Source of the DNA: Desulfolucanica intricata
GTDB taxonomy: Bacteria > Bacillota > Desulfotomaculia > Desulfotomaculales > Desulfofarciminaceae
Reading direction: 5' to 3'
NCBI RefSeq assembly: GCF_001592105.1
Contig: NZ_BCWE01000004.1
Coordinates: 186,001-250,000, forward strand
DNA length: 64,000 nt
Part shown: positions 54,769 to 62,392 of the stretch, piece by piece
Numbering within the stretch: position 1 is the stretch's first letter
How the letters are laid out: every line of letters begins with the position of its first letter
Made by a program: the position numbers and the translations under genes
The notes under the pieces: generated by a model
What the model was told of the DNA's origin: nothing
What the model saw: the letters and a program-made list of their open reading frames with translations, nothing else
The model's database searches: none

Positions 54769-55515
54769 ATGTTGCTTCCGGTAGAAACCGTGGAAAACAA
54801 ATTACGGCGCGCTAAAGAAGGGGATCGGTTAGCCAGGGAAGAATTGTTAGAAAACTGTAAACCCTTTATTATAAAAGTAGTAGCCAAGATATGTAGACGG
54901 GTGTTAAATTGGGGAGTAGATGATGAACTAAGTATAGGCTTAATTGCTATGAATGAGGCTATTGATCGGTATGAAGAAAAACACAGGGTACCGTTTTTAG
55001 CTTATGCCCGGGTAATCATTAATAGCAGGTTGACTGACTATTTCCGCCAGGAAAATCGATATCACAATACCAATGTAAGTATGCATAATATAGAGGATAT
55101 CAGGGGAGAAAGTCCGGCGGAAGTAGCTAGGGCCTGGGAGGAATTTATATTAAAAGAAACTTCCAGGGATCGGGAAAACGAGCTATTACAATATGAAGCA
55201 TTACTGAAACCATACAAAATTGACCTGGATGATCTGGTAAAATGCTCTCCCAAGCACCGCGACAGCAGAGCCGTTCTACTTAAAACAGCACAGACTTTAG
55301 CTAGTTTGGATGACCTAATAAAATATTTAGAAAAAAAGAAACGGTTACCTATTCAACAGTTAGCCGAACTTACAGGTGTACACCGAAAAACCCTGGAAAG
55401 AGGACGTAAATACATTATTGCTACCGCACTGGTTTTCTACTATAAGGAAGAATTTATACATCTCAACTGGTATTTGAGGGATACTATTGCAGAGGTGGAG
55501 GGGGGAACTAAGTGA
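54769..55515 (+). CDS. sigI: RNA polymerase sigma factor SigI
   Basis: 248 residues. Region 2 (AREELLENCKPFIIKVVAKICRRVLNWGVDDELSIGLIAMNEAIDRYEEKHRVPFLAYARVIINSRLTDYFRQE) is the SigI type, and the C-terminal helix-turn-helix is LPIQQLAELTGVHRKTLERGRKYIIA. Sigma-I is linked to heat and cell-wall stress in Bacillus and to polysaccharide sensing in Clostridium thermocellum. The ATG follows AAAGGGAGTG. The stop overlaps the rsgI start, so the pair is cotranslated. Confidence 0.92.
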   Translation: MLLPVETVENKLRRAKEGDRLAREELLENCKPFIIKVVAKICRRVLNWGVDDELSIGLIAMNEAIDRYEEKHRVPFLAYARVIINSRLTDYFRQENRYHNTNVSMHNIEDIRGESPAEVARAWEEFILKETSRDRENELLQYEALLKPYKIDLDDLVKCSPKHRDSRAVLLKTAQTLASLDDLIKYLEKKKRLPIQQLAELTGVHRKTLERGRKYIIATALVFYYKEEFIHLNWYLRDTIAEVEGGTK

Positions 55516-56777
55516 GTCAAAAGAATGGCCTGGTGATGAAAATCAGGCATCGCTGCTGTATAGTGTTAACTCCGGAAGGAGAATTTATAAAAGTTCCCCT
55601 GTCCGGTCGGCATGTGCATATCGGGGAGGAAATAGTTTTTGACCAACCACGGCCCATGAATATGCTTATAAAACCGCTCCTTGTGGCAGCCTCAATTTTA
55701 TTACTTTTTGTGGTTGGGCAAATCTATCCGGGGCCTACACCTTCTGCCTCAGCTTCGGCGTATGTTTCTCTGGATATAAACCCCAGCATTGAATTAGCAG
55801 TAGACAATAAAAACATCGTAATTGATGCCCGGGGTTTAAATAAAGTGGGAGAGCAGTTATTAAAGCAGGTCAATGTTTTAAACCATGATATTTATGGAGC
55901 TGTGGAGTTAGTAGTCAGTGAAGCTATAAAAGTTCGTTATTTGCAGCCAAACCGTGAAAATGTGGTTTTAACAACTGTTACTGTTGTAGAGAATAAAAGC
56001 CCTGTAATAGATCAGAAACGAGTTTATCAGGCTATTGAAAAGCCCTTGCAAAACAATAATTTACAAGCAGATGTAGTGATTGAGCCGGTAACAACCGAAT
56101 TTAGGACTGAGGCTAATAAAGCCGGTCTGTCATCCGGCCGGTATCTACTATATCAACAAAGCAAGGAAAAGGGCCTGCCTGTAAGTGTAGAAGAATTAAA
56201 AAACAGTGGTATAAGTCAACTACAGAAGGAGAATAAGGTTAATATCAAGGAATTGGTACCGGGAAGAGGTTATAAAAATAAACACTCAGGGGAGCAAAAG
56301 AATCAAGAAAAAACTTACGGGAAACAGGAACAAATTCAAAAAACACAAGTTAAAGTGGAAATAACACCTGTCCGGCAGGACAGTAATCCGTTCAAAGACT
56401 CGGGACATTATATTTATCCCGGGTCTAGAGGCATTTCGAATAGTAATGCTGAAAGCCGGAAAAATCCGGAGAAGATTATTAAAACACCTCAGGGTAATTG
56501 GAAACGGTATGATGAAAAAGATAAAGGTTATGGTGATGAAGAGCGAGGTAAATATAATGTAAATAACCGGGAAGAAAAACGGTTGTTAGATCGAAATAAC
56601 AATCGGGAATTTGTTGAAAAAAATTTTATTAATAATATTAACAAACGGAAAGAACGAGATCTGAAACAGGATATTCATTATGAACGAAAAGATTACTCAA
56701 ATGGCTACTATAATCGGAAAGGACGTTGTGAGTATAAAATTAACAGTAGATTTTTGATTGATATATATTCCTCATAA
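55512..56777 (+). CDS. rsgI: Membrane-bound anti-sigma factor RsgI
   Basis: 421 residues. The N-terminal cytoplasmic RsgI domain (GLVMKIRHRCCIVLTPEGEFIKVPLSGRHVHIGEEIVF, about 5-42) is followed by one membrane helix (LLVAASILLLFVVGQIY, about 56-72) and the conserved extracytoplasmic domain (ASAYVSLDINPSIELAVDNKNIVIDARGLN). Residues from about 250 on are hydrophilic, rich in K, N, R, E and Y, and lack a recognisable carbohydrate-binding or enzymatic module, unlike the thermocellum RsgIs. It should hold SigI at the membrane until a signal arrives. Confidence 0.9.
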   Translation: MSQKNGLVMKIRHRCCIVLTPEGEFIKVPLSGRHVHIGEEIVFDQPRPMNMLIKPLLVAASILLLFVVGQIYPGPTPSASASAYVSLDINPSIELAVDNKNIVIDARGLNKVGEQLLKQVNVLNHDIYGAVELVVSEAIKVRYLQPNRENVVLTTVTVVENKSPVIDQKRVYQAIEKPLQNNNLQADVVIEPVTTEFRTEANKAGLSSGRYLLYQQSKEKGLPVSVEELKNSGISQLQKENKVNIKELVPGRGYKNKHSGEQKNQEKTYGKQEQIQKTQVKVEITPVRQDSNPFKDSGHYIYPGSRGISNSNAESRKNPEKIIKTPQGNWKRYDEKDKGYGDEERGKYNVNNREEKRLLDRNNNREFVEKNFINNINKRKERDLKQDIHYERKDYSNGYYNRKGRCEYKINSRFLIDIYSS

Positions 56778-56806
56778 CAGGGGCGAATATTCGCTCCTGT
56801 TTTTTA
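56776..56806 (+). terminator. Intrinsic terminator after rsgI
   Basis: AACAGG and CCTGTT enclose an inner GCGAATATTCGC palindrome, followed by TTTTTTATTTT. Confidence 0.85.
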
Positions 56807-56911
56807 TTTTAGTATCAGGCATAAAATTTCTTAGTGTAAGAGTAAATTGTAAAGAAAAATATATAAATGATATAATTGGCTAAAAATATAATCGAAAGGT
56901 TAATAAAGTTA

Positions 56912-57709
56912 ATGAAGATGAATTCGGCCATTATTGTTGAGGGGTTAACCAAAAAATTTAATGGTATTACAGCTGTAAACCAGATTAACTTTCAGGTCCG
57001 GCAGGGAGAGGTTTTTGCTTTTTTAGGCCCTAACGGAGCAGGAAAAAGTACAACCATTAAAATGCTGTGTACCCTGTTAAGGCCAACGGCAGGGCGAGCG
57101 TTGGTTAATGGTTATGATACCAGTACCCAGGCCTATAAAGTGAGGGCATCTATTGGGATAGTGTTTCAGGAGAGCACTTTAGATAATTATTTAACTACTG
57201 AGCAAAATTTATATTACCACTGCCAAATATATCATGTACCCAGGGCTGAACGTCCCGAAAGAATTCAGAGGGTACTAAAATTAGTGGATTTACAGGATCG
57301 GCAGTACGATTTGGTTAAAAACTTTTCCGGAGGTATGCGGAGGCGGCTGGAAATAGCCCGCGGTCTGCTGCACTATCCCAGAGTATTGTTTTTGGATGAA
57401 CCTACCACTGGCTTGGATCCACAGTCCAGGCGTTATGTCTGGGAACATATCTATGCATTAAAAGACTTATACCATACGACAGTATTTATGACAACACATT
57501 ATATGGATGAAGCTGAGCATGCTGATCGAATTGCTATTATTGATCAAGGACGATTAATTGTATTAAATACTCCGGGTGAGCTAAAAAAGCAGGTTGGAGT
57601 TGACAGCTTGGAAGAAGTTTTTCTAAAGCTTACAGGTAGAGCTCTCCGGGAAGAACAGATTGGTGGTAAAGGGGGTAGGTTAAAATATCGCCGGCAGAGA
57701 TGGAAGTAG
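56912..57709 (+). CDS. ABC transporter ATP-binding protein (DrrA-like)
   Basis: 265 residues. Walker A FLGPNGAGKSTTIKML near 37-52, signature LVKNFSGGMRRRLEIARGLL, Walker B VLFLDEPTTGLDPQSR, switch His in MTTHYMDEAEHAD. This is the DrrA subgroup of ABC-2 exporters for drugs, polysaccharides or lipids. Its permease partner follows at once. ATG 56912 is preferred; the frame is open to TTG 56876. The substrate is unknown. Confidence 0.9.
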   Translation: MKMNSAIIVEGLTKKFNGITAVNQINFQVRQGEVFAFLGPNGAGKSTTIKMLCTLLRPTAGRALVNGYDTSTQAYKVRASIGIVFQESTLDNYLTTEQNLYYHCQIYHVPRAERPERIQRVLKLVDLQDRQYDLVKNFSGGMRRRLEIARGLLHYPRVLFLDEPTTGLDPQSRRYVWEHIYALKDLYHTTVFMTTHYMDEAEHADRIAIIDQGRLIVLNTPGELKKQVGVDSLEEVFLKLTGRALREEQIGGKGGRLKYRRQRWK

Positions 57710-57718
57710 GTGTGTTCA

Positions 57719-58504
57719 ATGAGTGAGCAGGGAGAGAAATTATCATACAATCGTTGGATCGATTGGGACGGTATTAGCATGGTTTGGCACAGAGATCTGG
57801 TGCGGTTTATGAGGCAGCGAACTCGTATGTACGGAGGAGTCTTCCGGTCAGTTATCTGGCTGTTTGCCTTTGGTTTTGGGCTGCGCCGCTCTTTTGTTTC
57901 AGTTGAGGGGTATGATTATATGCAGTTTGTTTTTCCCGGTATAATAGCTATGTCTATTATCTTTAGCGCTGTCCAGTCGGCTATATCCATTGTACGGGAC
58001 CGGGAGTTTGGTTTTCTTAAAGAAATTCTGGTAGCTCCAGTGCCGCGGGCATCTATTGTAATTGGTAAGGCTCTGGGTGGGGCTACAACGTCAACTTTTC
58101 AGGGAGCTATATTATTACTGCTGGCACCTGTTGCCGGTGTACACATAAGCTTGTTTGCAGCTTTTTTAAGTTTGTTGGCTATGTTTCTAACAGCTTTATG
58201 TCTATCTTCTTTGGGCATTTTAATAGCTGCGCGTCTTGCTGATTTTGAAAGCTTTGGGAGTTTGCAAAACTTTATTACTATGCCAATGTTTCTACTATCC
58301 GGCGCTATGTTTCCGGTTGTTAATTTACCGGTATGGTTTCACTATATCATACTTGCTAACCCTCTTTCTTATGGAGTAGATATAATTAGAGGAACTTTGA
58401 TTGGACTGCATAATTACAGCTACTATATCGATTGTGGGGTTTTAATTATATATACTTTTATGATGCTTAGCTGTGCAGTTTTTTTATTTGAGCGGGAGGG
58501 GTAA
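57719..58504 (+). CDS. ABC-2 type transporter permease
   Basis: 261 residues with about six membrane segments and the ABC-2 pattern: YMQFVFPGIIAMSIIFSAVQSAISIVRDREFGFLKEILVAPVPRASIVIGKALGGATTSTFQGAILLLLAP, then FESFGSLQNFITMPMFLLSGAMFPVVNLPVWFHYIILANPLSYGVDIIRGTLIG. ATG 57719 follows AGGTG; GTG 57710 overlaps the stop of the ATPase gene. It is paired with the upstream ATPase. Confidence 0.9.
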   Translation: MSEQGEKLSYNRWIDWDGISMVWHRDLVRFMRQRTRMYGGVFRSVIWLFAFGFGLRRSFVSVEGYDYMQFVFPGIIAMSIIFSAVQSAISIVRDREFGFLKEILVAPVPRASIVIGKALGGATTSTFQGAILLLLAPVAGVHISLFAAFLSLLAMFLTALCLSSLGILIAARLADFESFGSLQNFITMPMFLLSGAMFPVVNLPVWFHYIILANPLSYGVDIIRGTLIGLHNYSYYIDCGVLIIYTFMMLSCAVFLFEREG

Positions 58505-58545
58505 ACAAAGAAAGGAAAATTATTGTTAATTTTTTTTATAATGAA

Positions 58546-58575
58546 AAAATTTTCCTGTTTTAGCAGGAAAATTTT
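58546..58575 (+). terminator. Hairpin terminator after the ABC permease gene
   Basis: AAAATTTTCCTG (58546-58557) pairs perfectly with CAGGAAAATTTT (58564-58575). Confidence 0.75.
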
Positions 58576-58640
58576 AGCTAAAAAGCGAATAATTATTTTA
58601 GGCTCTTTTTATAGTATTGAAAGCTTGGGAGGGTTCTATT

Positions 58641-58997
58641 TTGTTCGCTGAAATAGGGACTTACTTTTCATCGGTTTTTGTTCATGCTTCCGATTGGAGC
58701 ACCCTTAACGGAGCCCTATATTGTATTAAAGCCCATTGGGTGATTTTTATATTATATTGGTTATATTATTGCATTAGTATTTTTACCGTTTTCGCTAAGT
58801 CTCATGTTGATGCATTTATGCTCTTATTCGTTGCCATAGCAGGTTTGCCTGTTTATTCTTTGATTTGGTGGTATATGTTAGTGCCTACATTTATATGTAG
58901 ATCCGTTAATTATTTAATAAACCGTCAACGGCTAACAGGTGAAGATAAAATTATGGGTTACCTTATGCTGAGAGCTATCAACCGGACCGGGGATTAA
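58641..58997 (+). CDS. Small membrane protein of unknown function
   Basis: 118 residues with two or three membrane segments (about 35-57, 62-82, and a third around 83-100). The C-terminus is basic and cytoplasmic-like. The TTG at 58641 follows GGGAGGG; TTG 58617 lies before that site. I recognise no family. It converges on a CotE-type gene, with a shared bidirectional terminator between. Confidence 0.55.
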   Translation: MFAEIGTYFSSVFVHASDWSTLNGALYCIKAHWVIFILYWLYYCISIFTVFAKSHVDAFMLLFVAIAGLPVYSLIWWYMLVPTFICRSVNYLINRQRLTGEDKIMGYLMLRAINRTGD

Positions 58998-58998
58998 A

Positions 58999-59061
58999 AA
59001 AGGCAACGGCTGTCAAATGTCTATTTTATTAATTAGAGAATAGTTTTGAAGCCGTTGCTTT
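58999..59061. terminator. Bidirectional long-loop hairpin between two convergent genes
   Basis: AAAGGCAACGGC (58999-59010) pairs with GCCGTTGCTTT (59051-59061) around a 40-base AT-rich loop. Confidence 0.6.
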
Positions 59062-59067
59062 CATCTA

Positions 59068-59619
59068 TTAATGTTCTTCTTCATAACCCGATTTATAACA
59101 TTGGACCTTAATCTTGGTTTCACCGACAACCTCTGTATAGATGCTAAATTCCACATCAACTTTAATGGTGTTGTTATTTTGTATTACCGCTCCTTTGCAC
59201 TGGGGAGTTTTTGTTAATACAGCCCGGGCTTCCAATTCATTTAAAGCAGCCTGGTCATATTCTTCAATTTCAATCTCTTCTGTAAATTCTACTACTTCCT
59301 TGGCTATCTCGGTATCTCTACCGTTATTATAGGAAAACCATACGTTTACATCAAAAGAACCTGTTACAGTTACAATGGGCTTCTGAGCATTATAAGCTTC
59401 AACTGTAGCCGGGTTCAACTCAAAGCCGGTAATTGAAGTGCCAAGAATTTGTGTTGGTATAAAATTTTGACTAAATTCAATATCACAGGAATAAAGAAAA
59501 TTTTTATGATCTGAGCCACAAATAGCTTTAGTGATTATTTCCCGCACAACTGTCTTTTTGTTGGAGGTAGTTGCCTTTTTTCTTTCCGATTTCTCAGGTG
59601 TTAAAAAAATATCATCCAT
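59068..59619 (-). CDS. CotE-type spore coat morphogenetic protein (paralogue 2)
   Basis: 183 residues. It shows VVREIITKAICGSDHKN, FIPTQILGTSITGFELNPATVEAY, VTGSFDVNVWFSYNNGRDTEIAKEVVEFTEEIEIEEYDQAALNELEARAVLTKTPQCKGAVI and FSIYTEVVGETKIKV, all in line with CotE. It is closer to paralogue 3 than to paralogue 1 by eye (both have TKTPQCK- or IKTPQCK-type cores). ATG 59619 follows AAGGGAGG. The frame stays open for 25 more codons up to GTG 59694, which has no usable ribosome site. It is divergent from a CotS-type gene. Confidence 0.88.
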   Translation of the reverse strand: MDDIFLTPEKSERKKATTSNKKTVVREIITKAICGSDHKNFLYSCDIEFSQNFIPTQILGTSITGFELNPATVEAYNAQKPIVTVTGSFDVNVWFSYNNGRDTEIAKEVVEFTEEIEIEEYDQAALNELEARAVLTKTPQCKGAVIQNNNTIKVDVEFSIYTEVVGETKIKVQCYKSGYEEEH

Positions 59620-59719
59620 CTGATTTCCTCCCTTCTGAGATTGTTCTGTTTCTACAAACAAGTCCTCTAGATTATCTTTATTGATAGAGATCACCTCGCC
59701 TATATTCTATTCGTCAAGT

Positions 59720-59747
59720 TATTATATGTTTCGACCTTTAGAAGTGT
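59720..59747 (-). promoter_or_regulatory. Sigma-K type promoter of cotE paralogue 2
   Basis: On the minus strand, AC (59747-59746), a 17-base spacer and CATATAATA (59728-59720) match AC-N16/17-CATANNNTA. Confidence 0.65.
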
Positions 59748-59768
59748 GAAAGGTTTACAATATTAATC

Positions 59769-59796
59769 ACACCGTCTAAGCCAGGTACATACATTA
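59769..59796 (+). promoter_or_regulatory. Sigma-K type promoter of cotS paralogue 3
   Basis: AC (59769-59770), a 17-base spacer and CATACATTA (59788-59796), 41 bases before the TTG start. The -10 also fits the sigma-E consensus CATACANT, but no sigma-E -35 is evident. Confidence 0.65.
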
Positions 59797-59836
59797 ATTT
59801 ATAAATAACACTGGATATAGGGTAGGTGCCGAGACA

Positions 59837-60856
59837 TTGGAGAATATAGAAGAAAAAATCCTGAAGGAAATATTTTCTTTGCAAGTAAACAAAATACAAC
59901 TAATTGCTGACAAAGGAAAGAAAAAAGTATGGAAGGTTGTTTCTCCTAATGGCATTAAAGTTTTAAAAAAAATACCGGTATCCGAGAGCAGAGCTCGTTT
60001 CATTGTTTCTGTAATCAGGCACTTGGTTCGACAGGGAGTAAAAATACCTCAAATAATAACAACTTACGGCGGTATGGACTATTATCTGTCACCCAAAAAG
60101 GAAATATATTTGTTAATGGAATGGATTGAGGGAACTAAACCGGATTTTAATATGCACTTAGAGTATGTAGTAAAAGCAATGGCTAATTTCCACAAAGGAC
60201 TATATGATTTTGATATTAAATCATTTGTACATGTACCTGATCGTAGAGGTACATGGATTAATTCTTATAAGAAAAGACAAAAAAAATTATTAAATATAAA
60301 ACTTTGTACTTTAGAAAATAATGAAGTTGCCCAGCTCTTTTTAGCAAATCTTGACTACTTTTTAAAAAAGGCTTACAAGGCCCAGAGACTTTTAGAGCAG
60401 TCCTATTATTCAAGCTGGGTTCTGAATAAAAAAATATGTATTTGTCATCAGGATTTTATTCCCCAAAATTTAAAAATAGGGGACCACAGTGAACTGTATG
60501 TTTTTGATTTAGATACTTTAGTTATTGATGTACCGGCTTTAGATTTACGTAAATTAATTAATAACGTTTGTAAAAGTATCGGAAATTGGGATTCTACCCT
60601 GGTAAAAAGTATAGTTCGTTATTATAATTCAATTAACCCATTAACCTCCCGGGAATGGGAAGTGGTATTTATTGATTTAATGTACCCGCATCTCTTTTAT
60701 AGTCTTATTAATAATTATTGTTCCAAACCCGTCCCCGGTTGTTTAAAAAATCTAAATTATTTGCGGCTCAAAAAAGCCATTAATTTTGAACAGTCAAAAG
60801 ATGAGTTTCTCGAGGAATATATTGGTAGTAAAAAAAATATATTGTTAGACATATAA
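59837..60856 (+). CDS. CotS-type spore coat kinase-like protein (paralogue 3)
   Basis: 339 residues, most similar by eye to paralogue 2. It shows KKVWKVVSPNGIKVLKKI (ATP-site lysine), LMEWIEGTKPDFNMHLEYVVKAMANFH, the catalytic CHQDFIPQNLKIG near 205-217, the metal motif FDLDTLVIDVPALDLRKLI, and a C-terminal region VVFIDLMYPHLFY like the DLYFPHLFW of paralogue 2. TTG 59837 follows GGTAGGTG. It sits between two CotE genes, divergent from one and in line with the other. Confidence 0.86.
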   Translation: MENIEEKILKEIFSLQVNKIQLIADKGKKKVWKVVSPNGIKVLKKIPVSESRARFIVSVIRHLVRQGVKIPQIITTYGGMDYYLSPKKEIYLLMEWIEGTKPDFNMHLEYVVKAMANFHKGLYDFDIKSFVHVPDRRGTWINSYKKRQKKLLNIKLCTLENNEVAQLFLANLDYFLKKAYKAQRLLEQSYYSSWVLNKKICICHQDFIPQNLKIGDHSELYVFDLDTLVIDVPALDLRKLINNVCKSIGNWDSTLVKSIVRYYNSINPLTSREWEVVFIDLMYPHLFYSLINNYCSKPVPGCLKNLNYLRLKKAINFEQSKDEFLEEYIGSKKNILLDI

Positions 60857-60954
60857 TATTGAAAATTGGATTCTGTAAAAAGAGGTTGAAAAACTAAATT
60901 TATTATATTTTATCTAAAGGAGGAGAGAAATATTTTAGCTTGGGAGGAATGGTA

Positions 60955-61491
60955 GTGGGTGATGGCAGTATGTGGAATAAAAGAACCGATATTATGGGTT
61001 CTAAAGGCCCATACCGGGAAATAATCACCAAAGCTGTTTGTGGTACTGCAAAAAAAAATCTTGTATATACCAAATTTATTAAAATAAATGAGAAACATGT
61101 TCCCGATAAAGTTCTTGGTACCTCAATTAACAATTTTGAGCTGCTTCCGGTTGCGGCAGAGCCTTTAAGTCATAAGCAAACCGGTGTTTCTATCAGTGGT
61201 TCCTTCGAAGTAAATATATGGTACTCTTACGATAGTGACAGGTTTACCGACCTTTCCAGGGAAACAGTAAAGTTTACTGAAGTTATTGCTCTGGAAGACT
61301 TTGACGGCCAAAGCTTAAATGAACTCGATGCGCGGGCTATGCTGATAAAGACTCCTCAATGTAAAGCGGCATCGCTTCAAAATAATAACACAGTCCGGGT
61401 TGAAATTGAACTTGGAATATATGCCGAAGTTGTCGGTGAGACAAAAATACGGGTTAGAGTTTATTCCGAAGAAGGGAATGAAGATTCATAA
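60955..61491 (+). CDS. CotE-type spore coat morphogenetic protein (paralogue 3)
   Basis: 178 residues with PYREIITKAVCGTAKKN, VPDKVLGTSINNFELLPVAAEPL, ISGSFEVNIWYSYDSDRFTDLSRETVKFTEVIALEDFDGQSLNELDARAMLIKTPQCKAASLQNNNTVRVEIELGIYAEVVGETKIRV. GTG 60955 is preferred, behind GGGAGGA (60942-60948); TTG 60940 and ATG 60949 are too near that site. It follows cotS-3 by 98 bases and may share its transcript, as no promoter is seen between. Confidence 0.88.
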   Translation: MGDGSMWNKRTDIMGSKGPYREIITKAVCGTAKKNLVYTKFIKINEKHVPDKVLGTSINNFELLPVAAEPLSHKQTGVSISGSFEVNIWYSYDSDRFTDLSRETVKFTEVIALEDFDGQSLNELDARAMLIKTPQCKAASLQNNNTVRVEIELGIYAEVVGETKIRVRVYSEEGNEDS

Positions 61492-61498
61492 TTCTATA

Positions 61499-61533
61499 AA
61501 TAAGGGCAGTTTTATAATACTGCCCTTATTTAT
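61499..61533. terminator. Bidirectional terminator after cotE paralogue 3
   Basis: AATAAGGGCAGT (61499-61510) pairs perfectly with ACTGCCCTTATT (61519-61530). The next genes are on the opposite strand. Confidence 0.9.
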
Positions 61534-61538
61534 ATTAA

Positions 61539-61784
61539 TTAATGATCATTATCAAATTGTAAAATTAGAATTGAGAAAGGAAGTTTCTTCTCTAAAAAGA
61601 ATCTCTTTTTATTAACTTTAAAGATTTTTTCTACATCGACAAATCCTACCAGGTGAGTGCCTTTGACATTATCACGCTTAAAAGTTTCTACATCGGATAC
61701 AATGCTAACTTTTTCATCTTCGATGAAATCCTTTTTCTTAAAATCTTTAAACTCCTTATAACTTTTTTCTTTTTCTTCAGCCAT
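61539..61784 (-). CDS. Small charged protein of unknown function
   Basis: 81 residues. The first 28 are very rich in Lys and Glu (MAEEKEKSYKEFKDFKKKDF), and the rest has a beta-like pattern (VSIVSDVETFKRDNVKGTHLVGFVDVEKIFKV). No cysteine, signal or membrane segment. The ATG follows an excellent AAAGGAGG, so it is probably real. I recognise no family. It neighbours coat genes and two more small genes on the same strand. Confidence 0.55.
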   Translation of the reverse strand: MAEEKEKSYKEFKDFKKKDFIEDEKVSIVSDVETFKRDNVKGTHLVGFVDVEKIFKVNKKRFFLEKKLPFSILILQFDNDH

Positions 61785-61857
61785 TTAATAGGACCTCCTT
61801 TTTGTTAGTTAATTTATTATATTGGATGTTTTTGTAAATTGTTACAAAATATTGAAT

Positions 61858-62160
61858 CTATGATAAAATTATTTCAGCGTCAAATAATAAAAAGTTGAAG
61901 GGATTATCTCTTGTTAGCTTAATTGGTATATGCGATAGTTCTATTAGAAATTCATTACTTCCGTACTGAAGCTTGTTTTTATAATCAGACAAATTAACTT
62001 CATAATAGTTGAATTTATCAAGGCCGGGCCCTTTTCGAACAACTTCCTCTCCATTTAAATAACCCACAAAATTATTACTGCATGCTGCACGAAAAATTAT
62101 TGTACTAATTTTTTCCGGATTACTACATTTAAAAAAATTCTTAAATTGATATATCATCAT
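61858..62160 (-). CDS. Small protein resembling a sugar-binding jelly-roll domain
   Basis: 100 residues. The pattern IIFRAACSNNFVGYLNGEEVVRKGPGLDKFNYYEVNLSDYKNKLQYGSNEFLIELSHIPI resembles the small lectin-like beta-sandwich seen at the front of some glycoside hydrolases (strand, then NGE-V---GP, then YYEVDLS-L--G-N---). No catalytic part follows, so it may be a stand-alone carbohydrate-binding protein on the spore. The ATG follows GGGAGAGATAA. This is resemblance by eye only. Confidence 0.5.
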   Translation of the reverse strand: MMIYQFKNFFKCSNPEKISTIIFRAACSNNFVGYLNGEEVVRKGPGLDKFNYYEVNLSDYKNKLQYGSNEFLIELSHIPIKLTRDNPFNFLLFDAEIILS

Positions 62161-62177
62161 TTATCTCTCCCAATCAA

Positions 62178-62276
62178 TTATTTGATATTCGAGTAAATAA
62201 GTTCCCGCAAGATATCTTCATTTATACCATGAGCATAACCCTGGTTATCTCCAACAACAAAACGGAAATCTGACAT
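62178..62276 (-). CDS. 32-residue peptide with strong ribosome binding site
   Basis: The peptide MSDFRFVVGDNQGYAHGIND-type sequence (residue 20 is E) ends ...ILRELIYSNIK. The ATG (62276-62274) follows AAAGGGAGTGAATA on the minus strand. The stop lies 17 bases before the start of the next gene, so the two look like an operon. The function is unknown. Because it is so short, conservation would be needed to prove it. Confidence 0.5.
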   Translation of the reverse strand: MSDFRFVVGDNQGYAHGINEDILRELIYSNIK

Positions 62277-62363
62277 TATTCACTCCCTTTCGGCTAAATA
62301 GAAAAACATTATTTAACATTTAACTAATCCACAGAAATAAGCAGACTATAATTTCGAAAGTAT

Positions 62364-62392
62364 AAAAAACCGGACTATGCATTAGCCCGGTC
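62364..62392 (-). terminator. Intrinsic terminator of the ATP-grasp gene
   Basis: On the minus strand, CCGG-GCTA pairs with TAGT-CCGG (one wobble), followed by TTTTTTATA. The stop codon of the gene lies in the hairpin. Confidence 0.75.

Noticed and set aside
59620-59694. 25-residue N-terminal extension of cotE paralogue 2
   Set aside because: GTG 59694 has no spaced ribosome site, while ATG 59619 has a strong one and matches the length of the other paralogues. An unusual non-ATG start behind GAGGTGAT cannot be excluded.
60848-60858. CATATAATA at the end of cotS-3 as a promoter for cotE paralogue 3
   Set aside because: No AC element lies 15-18 bases upstream.
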